From assembly GCF_000423345.1 (NCBI RefSeq), contig NZ_AUHU01000005.1, positions 248,001 through 312,000 of the forward strand: a stretch of DNA of 64,000 bases, written 5' to 3'. The notes below the pieces were generated by a model that saw only the letters and a list, made by a program, of their open reading frames with translations, did not search any database and was not told the origin of the DNA. This stretch comes from Marinimicrobium agarilyticum DSM 16975 (GTDB lineage: Bacteria > Pseudomonadota > Gammaproteobacteria > Pseudomonadales > Cellvibrionaceae). Position numbers and translations under genes: made by a program. Shown here in pieces: positions 36,387 to 45,519 of the stretch (position 1 is its first letter; each line of letters opens with the position of its first letter).

Positions 36387-37397
36387 TCATTCGGCACTAA
36401 ACAATTTTGCCCGCACCGTGGCACGGTACTCCCGGGGCGTGGTGGACAGTTGTTTTTTGAACAGCGTCGTAAAGTAACCCGTATCCTGATAGCCCACCTT
36501 GTCCGCGATTTCTCCAATCGTGAGGTTGCTGGTTTTTAGCAGGTCCCGGGCGTTGTTGATACGGATTTCCTGCAAATATTCCAACGGCGTCTGGCCGGTG
36601 GCGGCCTTGAAGCGACGATTCAGGGTTCGGGAGCTGAAGCCGAAACGTTGGGCTACCTGCGCGAGCGAAATGGCCCGGGGGTAGTTGTCCTGGAGCCAGA
36701 GCTGAATCTGCACAATGTCTTCATCCGGGTGACGGCTGTGGGCGTCCTCGAAATAGCCGCTGTTTTCATAAGAGCGACGAATTTCGTGGGAGAAGTGCCG
36801 CTCCACATGACTGGCAATGGCCTTGCTGTAGAGGCGTTGAATAAAGTGCACGGTCAGGTCGGCCAGGGAGTTGACGCTGGCGGCGCAGTAGAGGTTGCCG
36901 GCCTGGGTGATGAAGTACTGGCGCTTGAGTTGTACGTCCGGATAATCCCTCTGGAACTGGTCGAAGTAATGCCAATGAGTGGTGGCGGCTTTGCCCGAAA
37001 GTAGGCCAGCTTCGGCGAGAAAACAGCAGCCGGTTCCGACGGCGCTGATCAGCGCGCCGTTCTGGTATTGCTCCCGAAGCCAGTCGAGTACTTCCGGTTG
37101 ACGCCGGATCACCGGCCGGGGGTTGCGCCAGAAGCCGGGAACGTAAACCAGATCCGGTGAGGGCGAATCGGCCAGAGCGTAATCCGGGGTCCATTGCAGG
37201 CCGGAACGGGTGGTGGCGGGCTCCCCCCGGGCGGAGACGGTGCTCAGGCGCAGCCGGGTGCGATTCAGGCCCCGGTCCCGCAGGCTGGCGCTTTCCGCCG
37301 TGAGCAGCATTTCCATCGGCAGGGTGGCGCTGGTGGCGAGCATATTGTCGCTCAGTAGAAAGGCGATCCGGATGGGACCGCCGGGATCTTGCGGCAT
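36387..37397 (-). CDS. GlxA-type AraC family transcriptional regulator
   Basis: 336 residues. The N-terminal ~190 residues are a DJ-1/PfpI-like domain (IRIAFLLSDNMLATSATLPMEML, LVYVPGFWRNPRP, AVGTGCCFLAEAGLL), the C-terminal ~100 an AraC HTH (SLAQVAQRFGFSSRTLNRRF, IGEIADKVGYQDTGYFTTLF, TPREYR). It binds DNA with a ligand or signal unknown. It is divergent from fabY and may regulate it or itself; a palindrome lies just upstream of its start. Confidence 0.88.
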   Translation of the reverse strand: MPQDPGGPIRIAFLLSDNMLATSATLPMEMLLTAESASLRDRGLNRTRLRLSTVSARGEPATTRSGLQWTPDYALADSPSPDLVYVPGFWRNPRPVIRRQPEVLDWLREQYQNGALISAVGTGCCFLAEAGLLSGKAATTHWHYFDQFQRDYPDVQLKRQYFITQAGNLYCAASVNSLADLTVHFIQRLYSKAIASHVERHFSHEIRRSYENSGYFEDAHSRHPDEDIVQIQLWLQDNYPRAISLAQVAQRFGFSSRTLNRRFKAATGQTPLEYLQEIRINNARDLLKTSNLTIGEIADKVGYQDTGYFTTLFKKQLSTTPREYRATVRAKLFSAE

Positions 37398-37415
37398 ATC
37401 GAACTCCTATTGGGC

Positions 37416-37429
37416 ATTTTGGCCAAAAT
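37416..37429. promoter_or_regulatory. Perfect 14-bp palindrome in the regulator/fabY intergenic region
   Basis: ATTTTGGCCAAAAT lies 19 bp upstream of the regulator start and 125 bp upstream of fabY. It is a candidate operator, but AraC-type sites are usually direct repeats, so the binding protein is not obvious. Confidence 0.4.
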
Positions 37430-37553
37430 ACCATAAGTTTTGTCCAGAACAACCATGACAATCCCGCCACAGACCAATACACTCTCCCACTATTCGTGCT
37501 CGGTCCGTCTGCCTCCTGCTGGCGGCTGCTGTTGAATTGTTGGGGAGTTCTCT

Positions 37554-39458
37554 ATGTCATCACTGCCGGTCATCGTGGGTTTCGGCGGCTTCAATGCCGC
37601 TGGCCGAAGCTCGGGTCATCATGCCTATCGTCGGATGATTCTGGAGAGCTTACCCACACCGGAACGGCAGGAAACGCTGGCCGGCCTGGCGGTGCTGATG
37701 GGGTTCGTCAGTTTTGAGGACGGTGCCTATCGGGACGCTGATGACCGGGCCTACGACCTTGCGGAAATTGAGAGCCAGTTCGGCCCGGCCATTATTGAGG
37801 GTAGCCTGATTCGCCGCATTGATCCCGACCTGTTCGACGTGGACGCCGCCCACTGGCAAAAGAACGCCGAAATTTCCAACGGCGGTGAACCGCTCAGTTT
37901 TGAATTGCACGAGCGTGACCTGCCGGACCCGCTGCCGTCGGACTGGGTGATTGAGGAGATGGGGGAGCGCAGGGTCCGGGTGACACTGCCTGGCTCGGTT
38001 CAGGTGAAATGGGACAGCTTTCGCGAGCTGCCGGTCAAATCCGCCGGCCAACTTCCCAAGGGGTTCAACCCTGGCGCCCTGTACAACTCCCGCTTCCACC
38101 CCCGCGCCCTGCAAATGACCGTGATCGGCGCCTCCGATGCGGTACAGTCCATCGGGATTCCCTGGCCCGATATCGCCAAAGCGGTGCGTCCGGATCAGGT
38201 CAGTGTATACGCCAGTAATGTCATGAGTCAGCTGGACGAGGCTGGTATGGGAGGCCTGTTGCAGGCCAGACTCCGAGGTGGCCGGGTCAGCACCAAGCAG
38301 TGCCCCCTGGGCCTGAACAGTATGCCCGCCGACTTCGTCAACGCCTACATCATTGGCAGCGTCGGCCAGACCGGGGCGATCGCCGGGGCCTGTGCCTCCT
38401 TCCTTTACAACCTGCGCGCGGCGGTGGAAGACATCACCGCCGGGCGCTGCCGGGTGGCGGTGGTGGGCAACGCCGAGGCGCCCATCACCCCCGAAGTCGT
38501 CGACGGCTACGCCACCATGGGCGCCTTGGCGCCCGAGGACAAGCTCAAGAAAATTGATGGCGCCGACCACACCGACCCACGGCGTTCCAGCCGTCCGTTT
38601 GGCGAAAATTGTGGTTTTACCATCGCTGAGGCGAGCCAGTATGTGGTGCTGATGGACGATGCCCTGGCGGTAGAGCTGGGCGCCGATATTCACGGCGCGG
38701 TCAACGACGTGTTTATCAATGCCGACGGTTTCAAAAAATCGATCTCGGCGCCGGGCCCGGGCAACTACATCACCATGGCCAAAGCGGTGGCCTCGGCGCG
38801 CGCCATTCTGGGTGAGGAGGCGGTCCGTGAGCGTTCTTTCGTCCAGGCTCACGGCTCCAGTACTCCGCAGAACCGGGTGACCGAGTCGGAAATTTTCCAT
38901 CGGGTAGCCGAGGTGTTCGGCATCAGCGAATGGCCGGTAACGGCCGTCAAAGCCTATGTGGGGCACTCGCTCTCCGCGGCCAGTGGAGAGCAGCTGATCA
39001 ACAGCCTGGGCGTGTTCAAATACGGTTTTGTGCCGGGCATCAAGACCATCGACCGGGTGGCCGACGATGTCTTTGCCGAGCGCCTTCGCCTTCCGCTCAA
39101 GGACCTGGACCGCCGCGAAAAACCGCTGGATGTGGCTTTTCTGAACTCCAAAGGCTTTGGCGGCAATAACGCCACGGCCAGCGTGTTGGCGCCGCGCGTG
39201 GTCGAGACCATGTTGCAGCGCCGTTACGGCGATGAGGCGTTCAAGGCCTATGCCAAGCGTCGGGAGCAGACCCGCGCCAACGCCGCCGAATACGACCAGA
39301 ACGCCACCAGGGGGCAGTTCAACACCCTCTATCACTTTGGCGAGGGCATGATCGACGAGCAGCAGATTGAGTTTGACGGCCACTCACTTCGACTGCCCGG
39401 AATGGCTCAGGCGGTGGACCTGAATCTGCCCAACCGCTACGGTGATATGACCGAATAG
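37554..39458 (+). CDS. fabY: Beta-ketoacyl-ACP synthase FabY
   Basis: 634 residues, the length of Pseudomonas FabY rather than FabB/F. Thiolase-fold catalytic residues are Cys in AIAGACASFLYNLRAAVEDI (~283), His in FVQAHGSSTPQNRVTES (~432) and His in AVKAYVGHSLSAASGEQL (~465). The long N-terminal ~160 residues are typical of this subfamily. FabY condenses acetyl-CoA with malonyl-ACP to start fatty-acid synthesis, replacing FabH. Here it lies upstream of the rpsP operon where many relatives have ffh. Confidence 0.88.
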   Translation: MSSLPVIVGFGGFNAAGRSSGHHAYRRMILESLPTPERQETLAGLAVLMGFVSFEDGAYRDADDRAYDLAEIESQFGPAIIEGSLIRRIDPDLFDVDAAHWQKNAEISNGGEPLSFELHERDLPDPLPSDWVIEEMGERRVRVTLPGSVQVKWDSFRELPVKSAGQLPKGFNPGALYNSRFHPRALQMTVIGASDAVQSIGIPWPDIAKAVRPDQVSVYASNVMSQLDEAGMGGLLQARLRGGRVSTKQCPLGLNSMPADFVNAYIIGSVGQTGAIAGACASFLYNLRAAVEDITAGRCRVAVVGNAEAPITPEVVDGYATMGALAPEDKLKKIDGADHTDPRRSSRPFGENCGFTIAEASQYVVLMDDALAVELGADIHGAVNDVFINADGFKKSISAPGPGNYITMAKAVASARAILGEEAVRERSFVQAHGSSTPQNRVTESEIFHRVAEVFGISEWPVTAVKAYVGHSLSAASGEQLINSLGVFKYGFVPGIKTIDRVADDVFAERLRLPLKDLDRREKPLDVAFLNSKGFGGNNATASVLAPRVVETMLQRRYGDEAFKAYAKRREQTRANAAEYDQNATRGQFNTLYHFGEGMIDEQQIEFDGHSLRLPGMAQAVDLNLPNRYGDMTE

Positions 39459-39632
39459 CGCCGCTCCCCGGCGGGCCGCGTCCGGCGTGGTCCGCCAATT
39501 GCTTACACACCCTATACAAAGGCAGATCTTTCCCTTAAAATACCGCGCCTTTCGCACCCGCTGTGCGATTGCGTCTTTTCACCGGGTGTCGGTCAGTGCC
39601 GGACCCAATTGGAAATTACAGGAAAATCCTCA

Positions 39633-39887
39633 ATGGTAACTATTCGTCTGTCACGTGGCGGCTCCAAAAAACGTCCGTTTTATCACCTGAACGTAACCGA
39701 CAGCCGCAGCGCACGTAACGGTCATTACATCGAGCGTGTTGGCTTCTTCAACCCGATTGCCCGGGGTCAGGAAGAGCGTCTGCGCATCGACAATGAGCGC
39801 ATCGAATACTGGGTAAGCCAGGGTGCTCAGATGAGCGATCGCGTTGCCGGCCTGCTGAAAGAGCAGAAGAAGCAAGCGGCGGCCTAA
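39633..39887 (+). CDS. rpsP: 30S ribosomal protein S16
   Basis: 84 residues: [36 protein letters not shown] and the Lys/Ala-rich tail are diagnostic. It is the first gene of the standard rpsP-rimM-trmD-rplS operon. Confidence 0.97.
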   Translation: MVTIRLSRGGSKKRPFYHLNVTDSRSARNGHYIERVGFFNPIARGQEERLRIDNERIEYWVSQGAQMSDRVAGLLKEQKKQAAA

Positions 39888-39906
39888 GCCGAGCCCTTTG
39901 CAGCAT

Positions 39907-40461
39907 ATGGCCGAGTCCGAGCCCCGCAATAAAGGGTCGAACCTGATTGATGTCGGGCGGATAACGGCCGTATTCGGAATTCAGGGGTGGGTGAAAATTC
40001 ACTCCTTCACCGAACCGGCGTCGAATTTGTTCGACTACGGTCCCTGGTGGCTGAAAACAGCCCGCGGGGTGAAAACGGTGGAAATTGACGCGAGTCGTCC
40101 GCACGGCAAAGGGTTTGTCGCCCATATCAAGGGCGTCGACGACCGCGATCTGGCGGCCCATTACACGGGCATCACCATCGCGGTCGAAAAGCAGCAGTTG
40201 CCCGACCTGGAAGGGGACGACGTTTACTGGTTTCAGTTGCAGGGCCTGAGGGTCATCAGTCACTGGGACGGTAAGGCGTTGGATCTGGGGCGCGTGACGC
40301 GCCTGATGGAAACCGGGGCGAACGATGTTCTGGTGGTGCTGGGCGATGCCGACAGTATTGACCAGAATGAGCGCCTGATTCCCTATGTGCCGGAGCACTT
40401 TGTCCGGACGGTCGATCTCGAGGCAGGGCGCATCGAGGTGGAATGGGACCCGGAGTTCTAG
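39907..40461 (+). CDS. rimM: Ribosome maturation factor RimM
   Basis: 184 residues from ATG 39907; an in-frame TTG at 39898 is less likely. The N-terminal barrel is [20 protein letters not shown], and the PRC-type C-terminal barrel contains [29 protein letters not shown] and [20 protein letters not shown]. It binds S19 and acts in 30S head maturation. Standard operon position. Confidence 0.96.
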   Translation: MAESEPRNKGSNLIDVGRITAVFGIQGWVKIHSFTEPASNLFDYGPWWLKTARGVKTVEIDASRPHGKGFVAHIKGVDDRDLAAHYTGITIAVEKQQLPDLEGDDVYWFQLQGLRVISHWDGKALDLGRVTRLMETGANDVLVVLGDADSIDQNERLIPYVPEHFVRTVDLEAGRIEVEWDPEF

Positions 40462-40501
40462 TGGGATCCAACCCCATGGCACCGAAAGGTTCGGGGGCTC
40501 G

Positions 40502-41308
40502 ATGAGCGACAGCCCGATCAAGTTGGCGGTCGTCAGCCTGTTTCCCGAAATGCTGGAAGCGGTGACTGCTTACGGTGTTACCGGCCGCGCGGTGAAGCAG
40601 GGGCTGATTGAGGTGCAGTGCTGGAATCCCCGGGATTTCGCCAAGGACAAGCACCGTACGGTAGACGACCGACCCTACGGGGGCGGGCCCGGCATGGTGA
40701 TGATGGTGGAGCCGCTGCGTGACGCCATTGAAACCGCAAAGGGTTGGGTGGGTGCACAGGCTCCCGTTATTTATCTGTCGCCCCAGGGGCAACCCCTGAA
40801 CCAGAAGGGCGTAGAGACACTGGCGGAGATGGGCCCCATGGTACTGGTGGCCGGCCGGTATGAAGGACTTGATGAGCGGTTGTTGGACACCGTGATTGAC
40901 CAGGAGTGGTCCATTGGTGATTACGTATTGAGCGGCGGCGAGTTGCCGGCGATGGTGTTGATCGACGCGATCACACGATTGATTCCGGGTGCTCTCGGGC
41001 ACGCTCAGTCAGCGGAGCAGGATTCCTTCGCCGAAGGGTTGCTGGACTGCCCGCACTACACCCGCCCGGAAGTGTTCGAGGGTCGGGAGGTTCCGGAGGT
41101 GTTGAAGTCCGGTGACCACGAAAGAATTCGGCGCTGGCGCCTGAAACAGGCGCTGGGGCGGACCTGGCAGAAACGGCCAGATTTACTGCAAGCAATAGAC
41201 TTGAACGAGGAACAGCAATCGCTGTTGACGGACTTTCGTCGGGACCTTGAATCGAAACACTCTAGCTGTGAAGCTACAGAGTCTCATCAGGAGAAAAGGC
41301 ATGACTAA
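40502..41308 (+). CDS. trmD: tRNA (guanine-37-N1)-methyltransferase TrmD
   Basis: 268 residues. The SPOUT knot has [14 protein letters not shown] (~60), [14 protein letters not shown] (~115) and [20 protein letters not shown] (~135), followed by the [21 protein letters not shown] linker and a helical C-domain. It methylates G37 to prevent frameshifting. It overlaps rplS by 8 bp. Confidence 0.97.
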   Translation: MSDSPIKLAVVSLFPEMLEAVTAYGVTGRAVKQGLIEVQCWNPRDFAKDKHRTVDDRPYGGGPGMVMMVEPLRDAIETAKGWVGAQAPVIYLSPQGQPLNQKGVETLAEMGPMVLVAGRYEGLDERLLDTVIDQEWSIGDYVLSGGELPAMVLIDAITRLIPGALGHAQSAEQDSFAEGLLDCPHYTRPEVFEGREVPEVLKSGDHERIRRWRLKQALGRTWQKRPDLLQAIDLNEEQQSLLTDFRRDLESKHSSCEATESHQEKRHD

Positions 41309-41654
41309 CAAGATCATTCAGGAGCTCGAAGCCGAGCAAATGAAAAAAGACGTACCCGACTTCGCCCCGGGCGATACCGTTGTGGTACAGGTTAAGGTCA
41401 CCGAAGGCAACCGCGAGCGTCTGCAGGCCTTCGAGGGTGTGGTAATCGGTAAGCGCAACCGCGGCGTGAACTCGGCGTTCACCGTTCGTAAGGTTTCCCA
41501 CGGTGTGGGCGTTGAGCGTACTTTCCAGACTCACAGTCGCCAGGTTGACAGCATTCAGGTCAAGCGTAAGGGTGATGTGCGTCAGGCCAAGCTGTACTAC
41601 TTGCGCGACCTCACTGGTAAGGCGGCTCGTATTAAGGAAAAGCTGTCCTCCTAA
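41301..41654 (+). CDS. rplS: 50S ribosomal protein L19
   Basis: 117 residues: [40 protein letters not shown] and [19 protein letters not shown] are L19 signatures. CAGGAGA precedes the ATG. Last gene of the operon, followed by a clear terminator. Confidence 0.97.
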   Translation: MTNKIIQELEAEQMKKDVPDFAPGDTVVVQVKVTEGNRERLQAFEGVVIGKRNRGVNSAFTVRKVSHGVGVERTFQTHSRQVDSIQVKRKGDVRQAKLYYLRDLTGKAARIKEKLSS

Positions 41655-41675
41655 GGGACACGCGAGTTCGTTGCG

Positions 41676-41707
41676 AAAAACCGGAGCCTTTGTGCTCCGG
41701 TTTTTTT
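41676..41707 (+). terminator. Rho-independent terminator after rplS
   Basis: AAAAACCGGAGC / GCTCCGGTTTTTTT stem with a TTTGT-containing loop, 22 bp past the rplS stop. Confidence 0.92.
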
Positions 41708-41756
41708 ATGTCTGTTTTAAAGTGGTGTTTTTTTTCAGAAGGGGCTTCGTAGTTGA

Positions 41757-41867
41757 GTGCTCCGGGTGGGTATACCACCGTGAGACACGCCGTAAATACA
41801 TCCCTGTAGGCTCGAATCGCGGGTCCCCCGCTCCACGGTCTCGCAGTGGTATACCCTCCCTCCGCAG
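41757..41867 (+). repeat. Palindromic element A (111 bp)
   Basis: Arms 41757-41786 and 41838-41867 pair at 23 of 30 positions, inner ends GAGAC/GTCTC, each with GGTATACC. The 51-nt core starts ACGCCGTAAATACATCC and contains two hairpins: TACA-TCCC-TGTA (41797-41808) and GCGGG-TCC-CCCGC (41819-41831). On the minus strand the first reads CTACAGGGATGT. First of three elements in the rplS-xerD gap. Confidence 0.85.
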
Positions 41868-41915
41868 CAGTAGCGTAACCTCTGTGGAGATGGCGCCCTA
41901 AAAATACTCTCACGT

Positions 41916-42011
41916 AGGGTTGGTAAGGCGGTAGCCGCCACCTACCATTCCCCCGCAATCGGTTCTCCTTCACCTTTTTCCGTAGGTGGCGGCTACCGCC
42001 TTACCTACGCT
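41916..42011. repeat. Palindromic element M (96 bp, different interior)
   Basis: Arms of 30 bp (28 matches; the inner 24 perfect, GGTAAGGCGGTAGCCGCC followed by ACCTAC) enclose 36 nt that lack the core found in the other copies. The minus strand interior carries GGTGAAGGAGAACC, where GGA could sit in a loop. It has the same arm length as its neighbours, so I list it as a divergent member. Confidence 0.7.
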
Positions 42012-42054
42012 ACGCAAGAATGGAGTTACGAGGGAGTGTGACGATTGGCACTGA

Positions 42055-42213
42055 GGCGATGTGTGAGGTATACCCCTTCGAGACTCTCTGACGCCTACAT
42101 GGATGTAGGTGCTAGTGCGACGCAGGAGCCAAAGCCGCGGTATGGATGCCGATGAGAAGCCTACACGGATGTATTCACGGCGGGTCTCGGAGGGGTATAC
42201 CTCACACACCGCC
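42055..42213 (-). repeat. Palindromic element B (159 bp, three hairpins)
   Basis: Arms 42055-42084 and 42184-42213 match at 28 of 30 and include GGTATACC and GAGAC/GTCTC. The core, on the minus strand, begins CCGCCGTGAATACATCC. Plus-strand hairpins are CCTACA-TGGA-TGTAGG (42094-42109), GGTA-TGGA-TGCC (42139-42150) and TACA-CGGA-TGTA (42162-42173), one more than other copies because of a ~48-nt longer core. TTGGCACTGAGG (42045-42056) flanks the left arm. Confidence 0.85.
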
Positions 42214-42279
42214 GGACGAGATACAGCCCCGAAATAGATCTGTGCTATCCTCGTGCTCATTAAAGAGCGACAGCCCCTG

Positions 42280-43188
42280 ATGCCCGTGACCTTACCCGCC
42301 CAAGAAATCCAGACCCTCGAACAATACCTCGACGCCATCTGGATGGAAAAAGGCCTGAGTGAAAACACCCTCAGCTCCTACCGGCGCGACCTCGAAACCT
42401 TTGCGCTGTGGCTGCACGAGAAAGCCGGGAAAAGCCTGCTCTCGGCCGACGCCATCTCCGTCTACGACTACCTGGCCCATCGTCACAAAAGCCATTCGAG
42501 TCGCTCCACCGCCCGGTTTCTCTCCTGCGCTCGTGGCTTCTACCAATACCAGGTCAGGGAAGGGCGCCTCAAAGAAAACCCCCTGGCCCTGGTCGACAAC
42601 CCCAAGCTGCCCAAACCCCTGCCCAAATCCCTCACCGAAAGCGATGTCGAACGCCTGCTGGCCGCGCCGGACCTGGAAGACCCCGTGGGCTTTCGGGATC
42701 GAACCATGCTTGAGGTGCTCTACGCCTGCGGGCTTCGGGTCAGTGAGCTGGTGGGGTTGACCGTTAGCCAGATCAACCTGCGCCAGGGCGTGGTCAGAGT
42801 CACCGGCAAAGGCAGTAAGGAGCGGCTGGTGCCCCTGGGAGAGGAAGCCGTGGACTGGGTGAGCCGTTATCTGCGCGAAGCGAGACCTGTGCTCTTGCAT
42901 AATGCGCCCATTGAAGTACTCTTCCCCAGTACGCGCGCCCGGGAGATGACGCGCCAGACGTTTTGGCACAGAATCAAACATTGGGCGCAGGTGGCGGGCA
43001 TCGAAAAGCCGCTGTCTCCACACACTTTACGACACGCTTTCGCGACCCACCTATTGAACCATGGGGCCGATTTGCGGGTCGTACAGTTGTTGCTGGGGCA
43101 TAGTGACTTGTCCACCACCCAGATTTACACCCACGTGGCCCGGGCACGTATGCAGGAGCAGCACGCGTTGCACCATCCCCGTGGCTAG
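42280..43188 (+). CDS. xerD: Tyrosine recombinase XerD
   Basis: 302 residues from ATG 42280. The N-terminal SAM-like domain has LDAIWMEKGLSENTLSSYRR. The catalytic domain has Arg in ACGLRVSELVGL, Lys in TGKGSKER, His-xx-Arg in SPHTLRHAFATHLLNHG, His in LLGHSDLSTTQIYTH and the Tyr in IYTHVA. It resolves chromosome dimers at dif with XerC. Position before dsbC is as in pseudomonads, so this is the housekeeping enzyme, not an integrase. Confidence 0.93.
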   Translation: MPVTLPAQEIQTLEQYLDAIWMEKGLSENTLSSYRRDLETFALWLHEKAGKSLLSADAISVYDYLAHRHKSHSSRSTARFLSCARGFYQYQVREGRLKENPLALVDNPKLPKPLPKSLTESDVERLLAAPDLEDPVGFRDRTMLEVLYACGLRVSELVGLTVSQINLRQGVVRVTGKGSKERLVPLGEEAVDWVSRYLREARPVLLHNAPIEVLFPSTRAREMTRQTFWHRIKHWAQVAGIEKPLSPHTLRHAFATHLLNHGADLRVVQLLLGHSDLSTTQIYTHVARARMQEQHALHHPRG

Positions 43189-43251
43189 CTGGGTGAGCCC
43201 GAGGCCATTGGCATACAATATCGAATAAACCAGAACGACAGGATTGATCCC

Positions 43252-44010
43252 ATGTTGAAACAACTTGCAATCGGCATTTGCGCGCTTCTCGGCGCCGCGA
43301 CGGTCAGTGCCCAGGAAATGAGCACCGAAGATAATATCATCAAGGCGCTTTCGGAGGCCCGCCCCGACTTTGAATTTACCGATGTGCGCCCATCGCCCAT
43401 CGAAGGGCTGTACCAGGCACGCGTGGTGGGTGGTCCGGTGCTGTACGTCACACCGGAGGCGGATCTGATGATCGCCGGAGAGATTTTCTCCATCGAGCAG
43501 GGTGGCTTCGCCCGCTATGAAGACCCCGCCATGGTGGAGCAGCGCAAGCAGCTTGCCGCTTCCCTGGATGAGAAAGACAGCATTGCCTTCGCCCCCGAGG
43601 GTGAGACCAAGGCTGTCGTGTATGTCTTCACCGACGTCGATTGCGGCTTCTGCCGCCGTCTGCACAGTCAGATGACGGAATACCAGGACGGGGGCACCAC
43701 CAAGCCCGGCTATAATGACCTGGGTATCGAAATTCGCTACCTGGCATATCCGCGCGCTGGCGTGGGCAGCCCTTCCGCCCAGAAGCTCGAAACCGCCTGG
43801 TGCTCCAAGGACCAGCAGAAAGCGCTGGATCGCCTGAAAAACCTCCAACCCGTGGACACCAAGTCCTGTGAGAACAACCCGGTGGCGGAGCACTACCGCC
43901 TGGGTGGTGAGTTTGGCGTCAACGGTACCCCCGCGCTGGTTCTGCCGGGCGGCAAGATGCAGGCTGGCTACGTTCCGCCGGAGCAGCTGGCCCAGATCCT
44001 CGGAATTTGA
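43252..44010 (+). CDS. dsbC: Thiol:disulfide interchange protein DsbC
   Basis: 252 residues. Signal peptide ending TVSAQ, an N-terminal dimerisation domain (~22-85), then a thioredoxin fold with active site CGFC in VFTDVDCGFCRRLH (~132) and cis-Pro loop GVNGTPALVLPGG. A second pair (Cys in ETAWCSKD and KSCENN) is typical of DsbC. It isomerises wrong disulfides in the periplasm. Confidence 0.93.
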   Translation: MLKQLAIGICALLGAATVSAQEMSTEDNIIKALSEARPDFEFTDVRPSPIEGLYQARVVGGPVLYVTPEADLMIAGEIFSIEQGGFARYEDPAMVEQRKQLAASLDEKDSIAFAPEGETKAVVYVFTDVDCGFCRRLHSQMTEYQDGGTTKPGYNDLGIEIRYLAYPRAGVGSPSAQKLETAWCSKDQQKALDRLKNLQPVDTKSCENNPVAEHYRLGGEFGVNGTPALVLPGGKMQAGYVPPEQLAQILGI

Positions 44011-44113
44011 TCCGGGGCGTCTATGACGCCAATTGACACCTCGCAAGCGGCCCAGTAAGGTTGCTTCCCCGCGCCTCGCTCCGGGGCGCGCGATCCAGTA
44101 GAATAGCCATTTT

Positions 44114-44142
44114 CGCCCGCCAGTGCCCCGCACTGGCGGGCG
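44114..44142. other. Strong 12-bp hairpin in the hom leader region
   Basis: CGCCCGCCAGTG / CACTGGCGGGCG with a 5-nt loop, 60 bp before the hom start, with no T-run after it. It could be part of the dsbC 3' end or a leader structure of hom. Confidence 0.5.
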
Positions 44143-44201
44143 TCACGTTACTAGCAGGGCCCATTTCCAGCAGGGCTCATTCAAGGTAAGGGGAGAGAAG
44201 C

Positions 44202-45509
44202 TTGAAACCGGTCAAAATAGGCATCTGTGGCCTGGGCACCGTGGGTAGTGGCACGGTCAACGTCCTCCAGCGCAATACGAAAGTGATCAACGCCCGTGCC
44301 GGTTGCGATATCGTGATCGGGCAGGTGGCCACTCGGCGCGACGACGTCAACTGCGATATCGACGGCCTCAAAGTCACCCGCGATATCTTCGACGTCGCCA
44401 CCAACCCGGACATCGACATTCTCGTCGAGCTGATTGGCGGTATCGACACGGCCCGCGAGCTGATCCTCAAGGCCATTGAAAACGGCAAACACGTGGTCAC
44501 GGCCAACAAGGCCCTGATTGCGGAGCACGGTAACGAAATTTTCGAAGCGGCGAACAAGAAGGGCGTCACCGTGGCCTTCGAAGCCGCCGTGGCCGGTGGT
44601 ATCCCCATCATCAAAGCCATCCGTGAAGGTCTGGCGGCCAACAAAATCGAGTGGCTGGCCGGCATCATCAACGGCACCGGCAACTTTATCCTGACTGAAA
44701 TGCGCGATAAGGGTCGCGGCTTCTCGGAAGTGCTGGAAGAAGCTCAGGAGCTGGGTTACGCCGAAGCCGACCCGACTTTCGACGTGGAAGGTATCGATGC
44801 CGCGCATAAACTGGTGATCCTTGCCTCCATTGCGTTCGGTATCCCTCTGCAGTTCGATAAAGTCTTTACCGAGGGTATCAGCCGCATCGCTCCTCAGGAC
44901 GTGCAGTACGCGCAGGAACTGGGCTACCGCATCAAGCATCTGGGTATCGCCCAGCGCGGTGCCAAAGGCATCGAGCTACGCGTGCATCCGACGCTGATTC
45001 CGCAGAAACGCCTGATCGCCAACGTCGACGGTGTCATGAACGCGGTCCTGGTCAAAGGTGATGCGGTCGGTCCGACCTTGTACTACGGCGCGGGCGCTGG
45101 TGCCGAACCCACAGCCTCCGCCGTGCTGGCGGACATCGTGGATGTCGCCCGTACCCTGACCGCCAACCCGGAACACCGCGTACCCTATCTGGGCTTCCAG
45201 CAGGAAAAGCTGCGGAGCGAACTGGAAATCGTCCCGATTGAAGAAATCGAGACGGCCTACTACCTGCGTATGTCTGCTTTGGACAAGCCGGGCGTATTGT
45301 CCCAGGTGGCCCAGATCCTGAGCGATTCGGGAATCAGTATCGAAGCGTTGATTCAGAAAGAAGCGGCGGATGAAGAGGAAATCGTTCCGCTGATTCTGCT
45401 GACCAACCGCGCGGTGGAAAAACAGTTGGTGGAGGCGATCATCAAGATCGAGTCCCTGAGTTCCATCACTGGTCCGATTACCCGGATTCGGGTCGAGCCG
45501 TTGAAGTAG
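44202..45509 (+). CDS. hom: Homoserine dehydrogenase
   Basis: 435 residues from TTG 44202, with GGGGAGA at good spacing. The NAD(P) loop is GICGLGTVGSGTVNVLQ, then VTANKALIAEHGNEIFEAA, AGIINGTGNFILTEM and EAQELGYAEADPTFDVEG with catalytic Lys/Asp surroundings. A C-terminal ACT domain (YYLRMSALDKPGVLSQVAQI, ~350-430) suggests threonine feedback. It reduces aspartate semialdehyde to homoserine. Confidence 0.96.
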   Translation: MKPVKIGICGLGTVGSGTVNVLQRNTKVINARAGCDIVIGQVATRRDDVNCDIDGLKVTRDIFDVATNPDIDILVELIGGIDTARELILKAIENGKHVVTANKALIAEHGNEIFEAANKKGVTVAFEAAVAGGIPIIKAIREGLAANKIEWLAGIINGTGNFILTEMRDKGRGFSEVLEEAQELGYAEADPTFDVEGIDAAHKLVILASIAFGIPLQFDKVFTEGISRIAPQDVQYAQELGYRIKHLGIAQRGAKGIELRVHPTLIPQKRLIANVDGVMNAVLVKGDAVGPTLYYGAGAGAEPTASAVLADIVDVARTLTANPEHRVPYLGFQQEKLRSELEIVPIEEIETAYYLRMSALDKPGVLSQVAQILSDSGISIEALIQKEAADEEEIVPLILLTNRAVEKQLVEAIIKIESLSSITGPITRIRVEPLK

Positions 45510-45519
45510 GAATAATGTC

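Noticed and set aside
39499-39541. Promoter of the rpsP operon
   Set aside because: TTGCTT and TAAAAT boxes exist but their spacing is far from 17 bp, so no promoter was assigned.
41764-41860. Intrinsic terminator for rplS formed by element A
   Set aside because: A canonical terminator already exists at 41676-41707, and the element has no T-run.
41757-42213. CRISPR array or integron attC cluster
   Set aside because: The palindromes are not equally spaced direct repeats with spacers, and they lack the RYYYAAC/GTTRRRY core sites of attC. The nearby tyrosine recombinase is housekeeping XerD, not an integron integrase.
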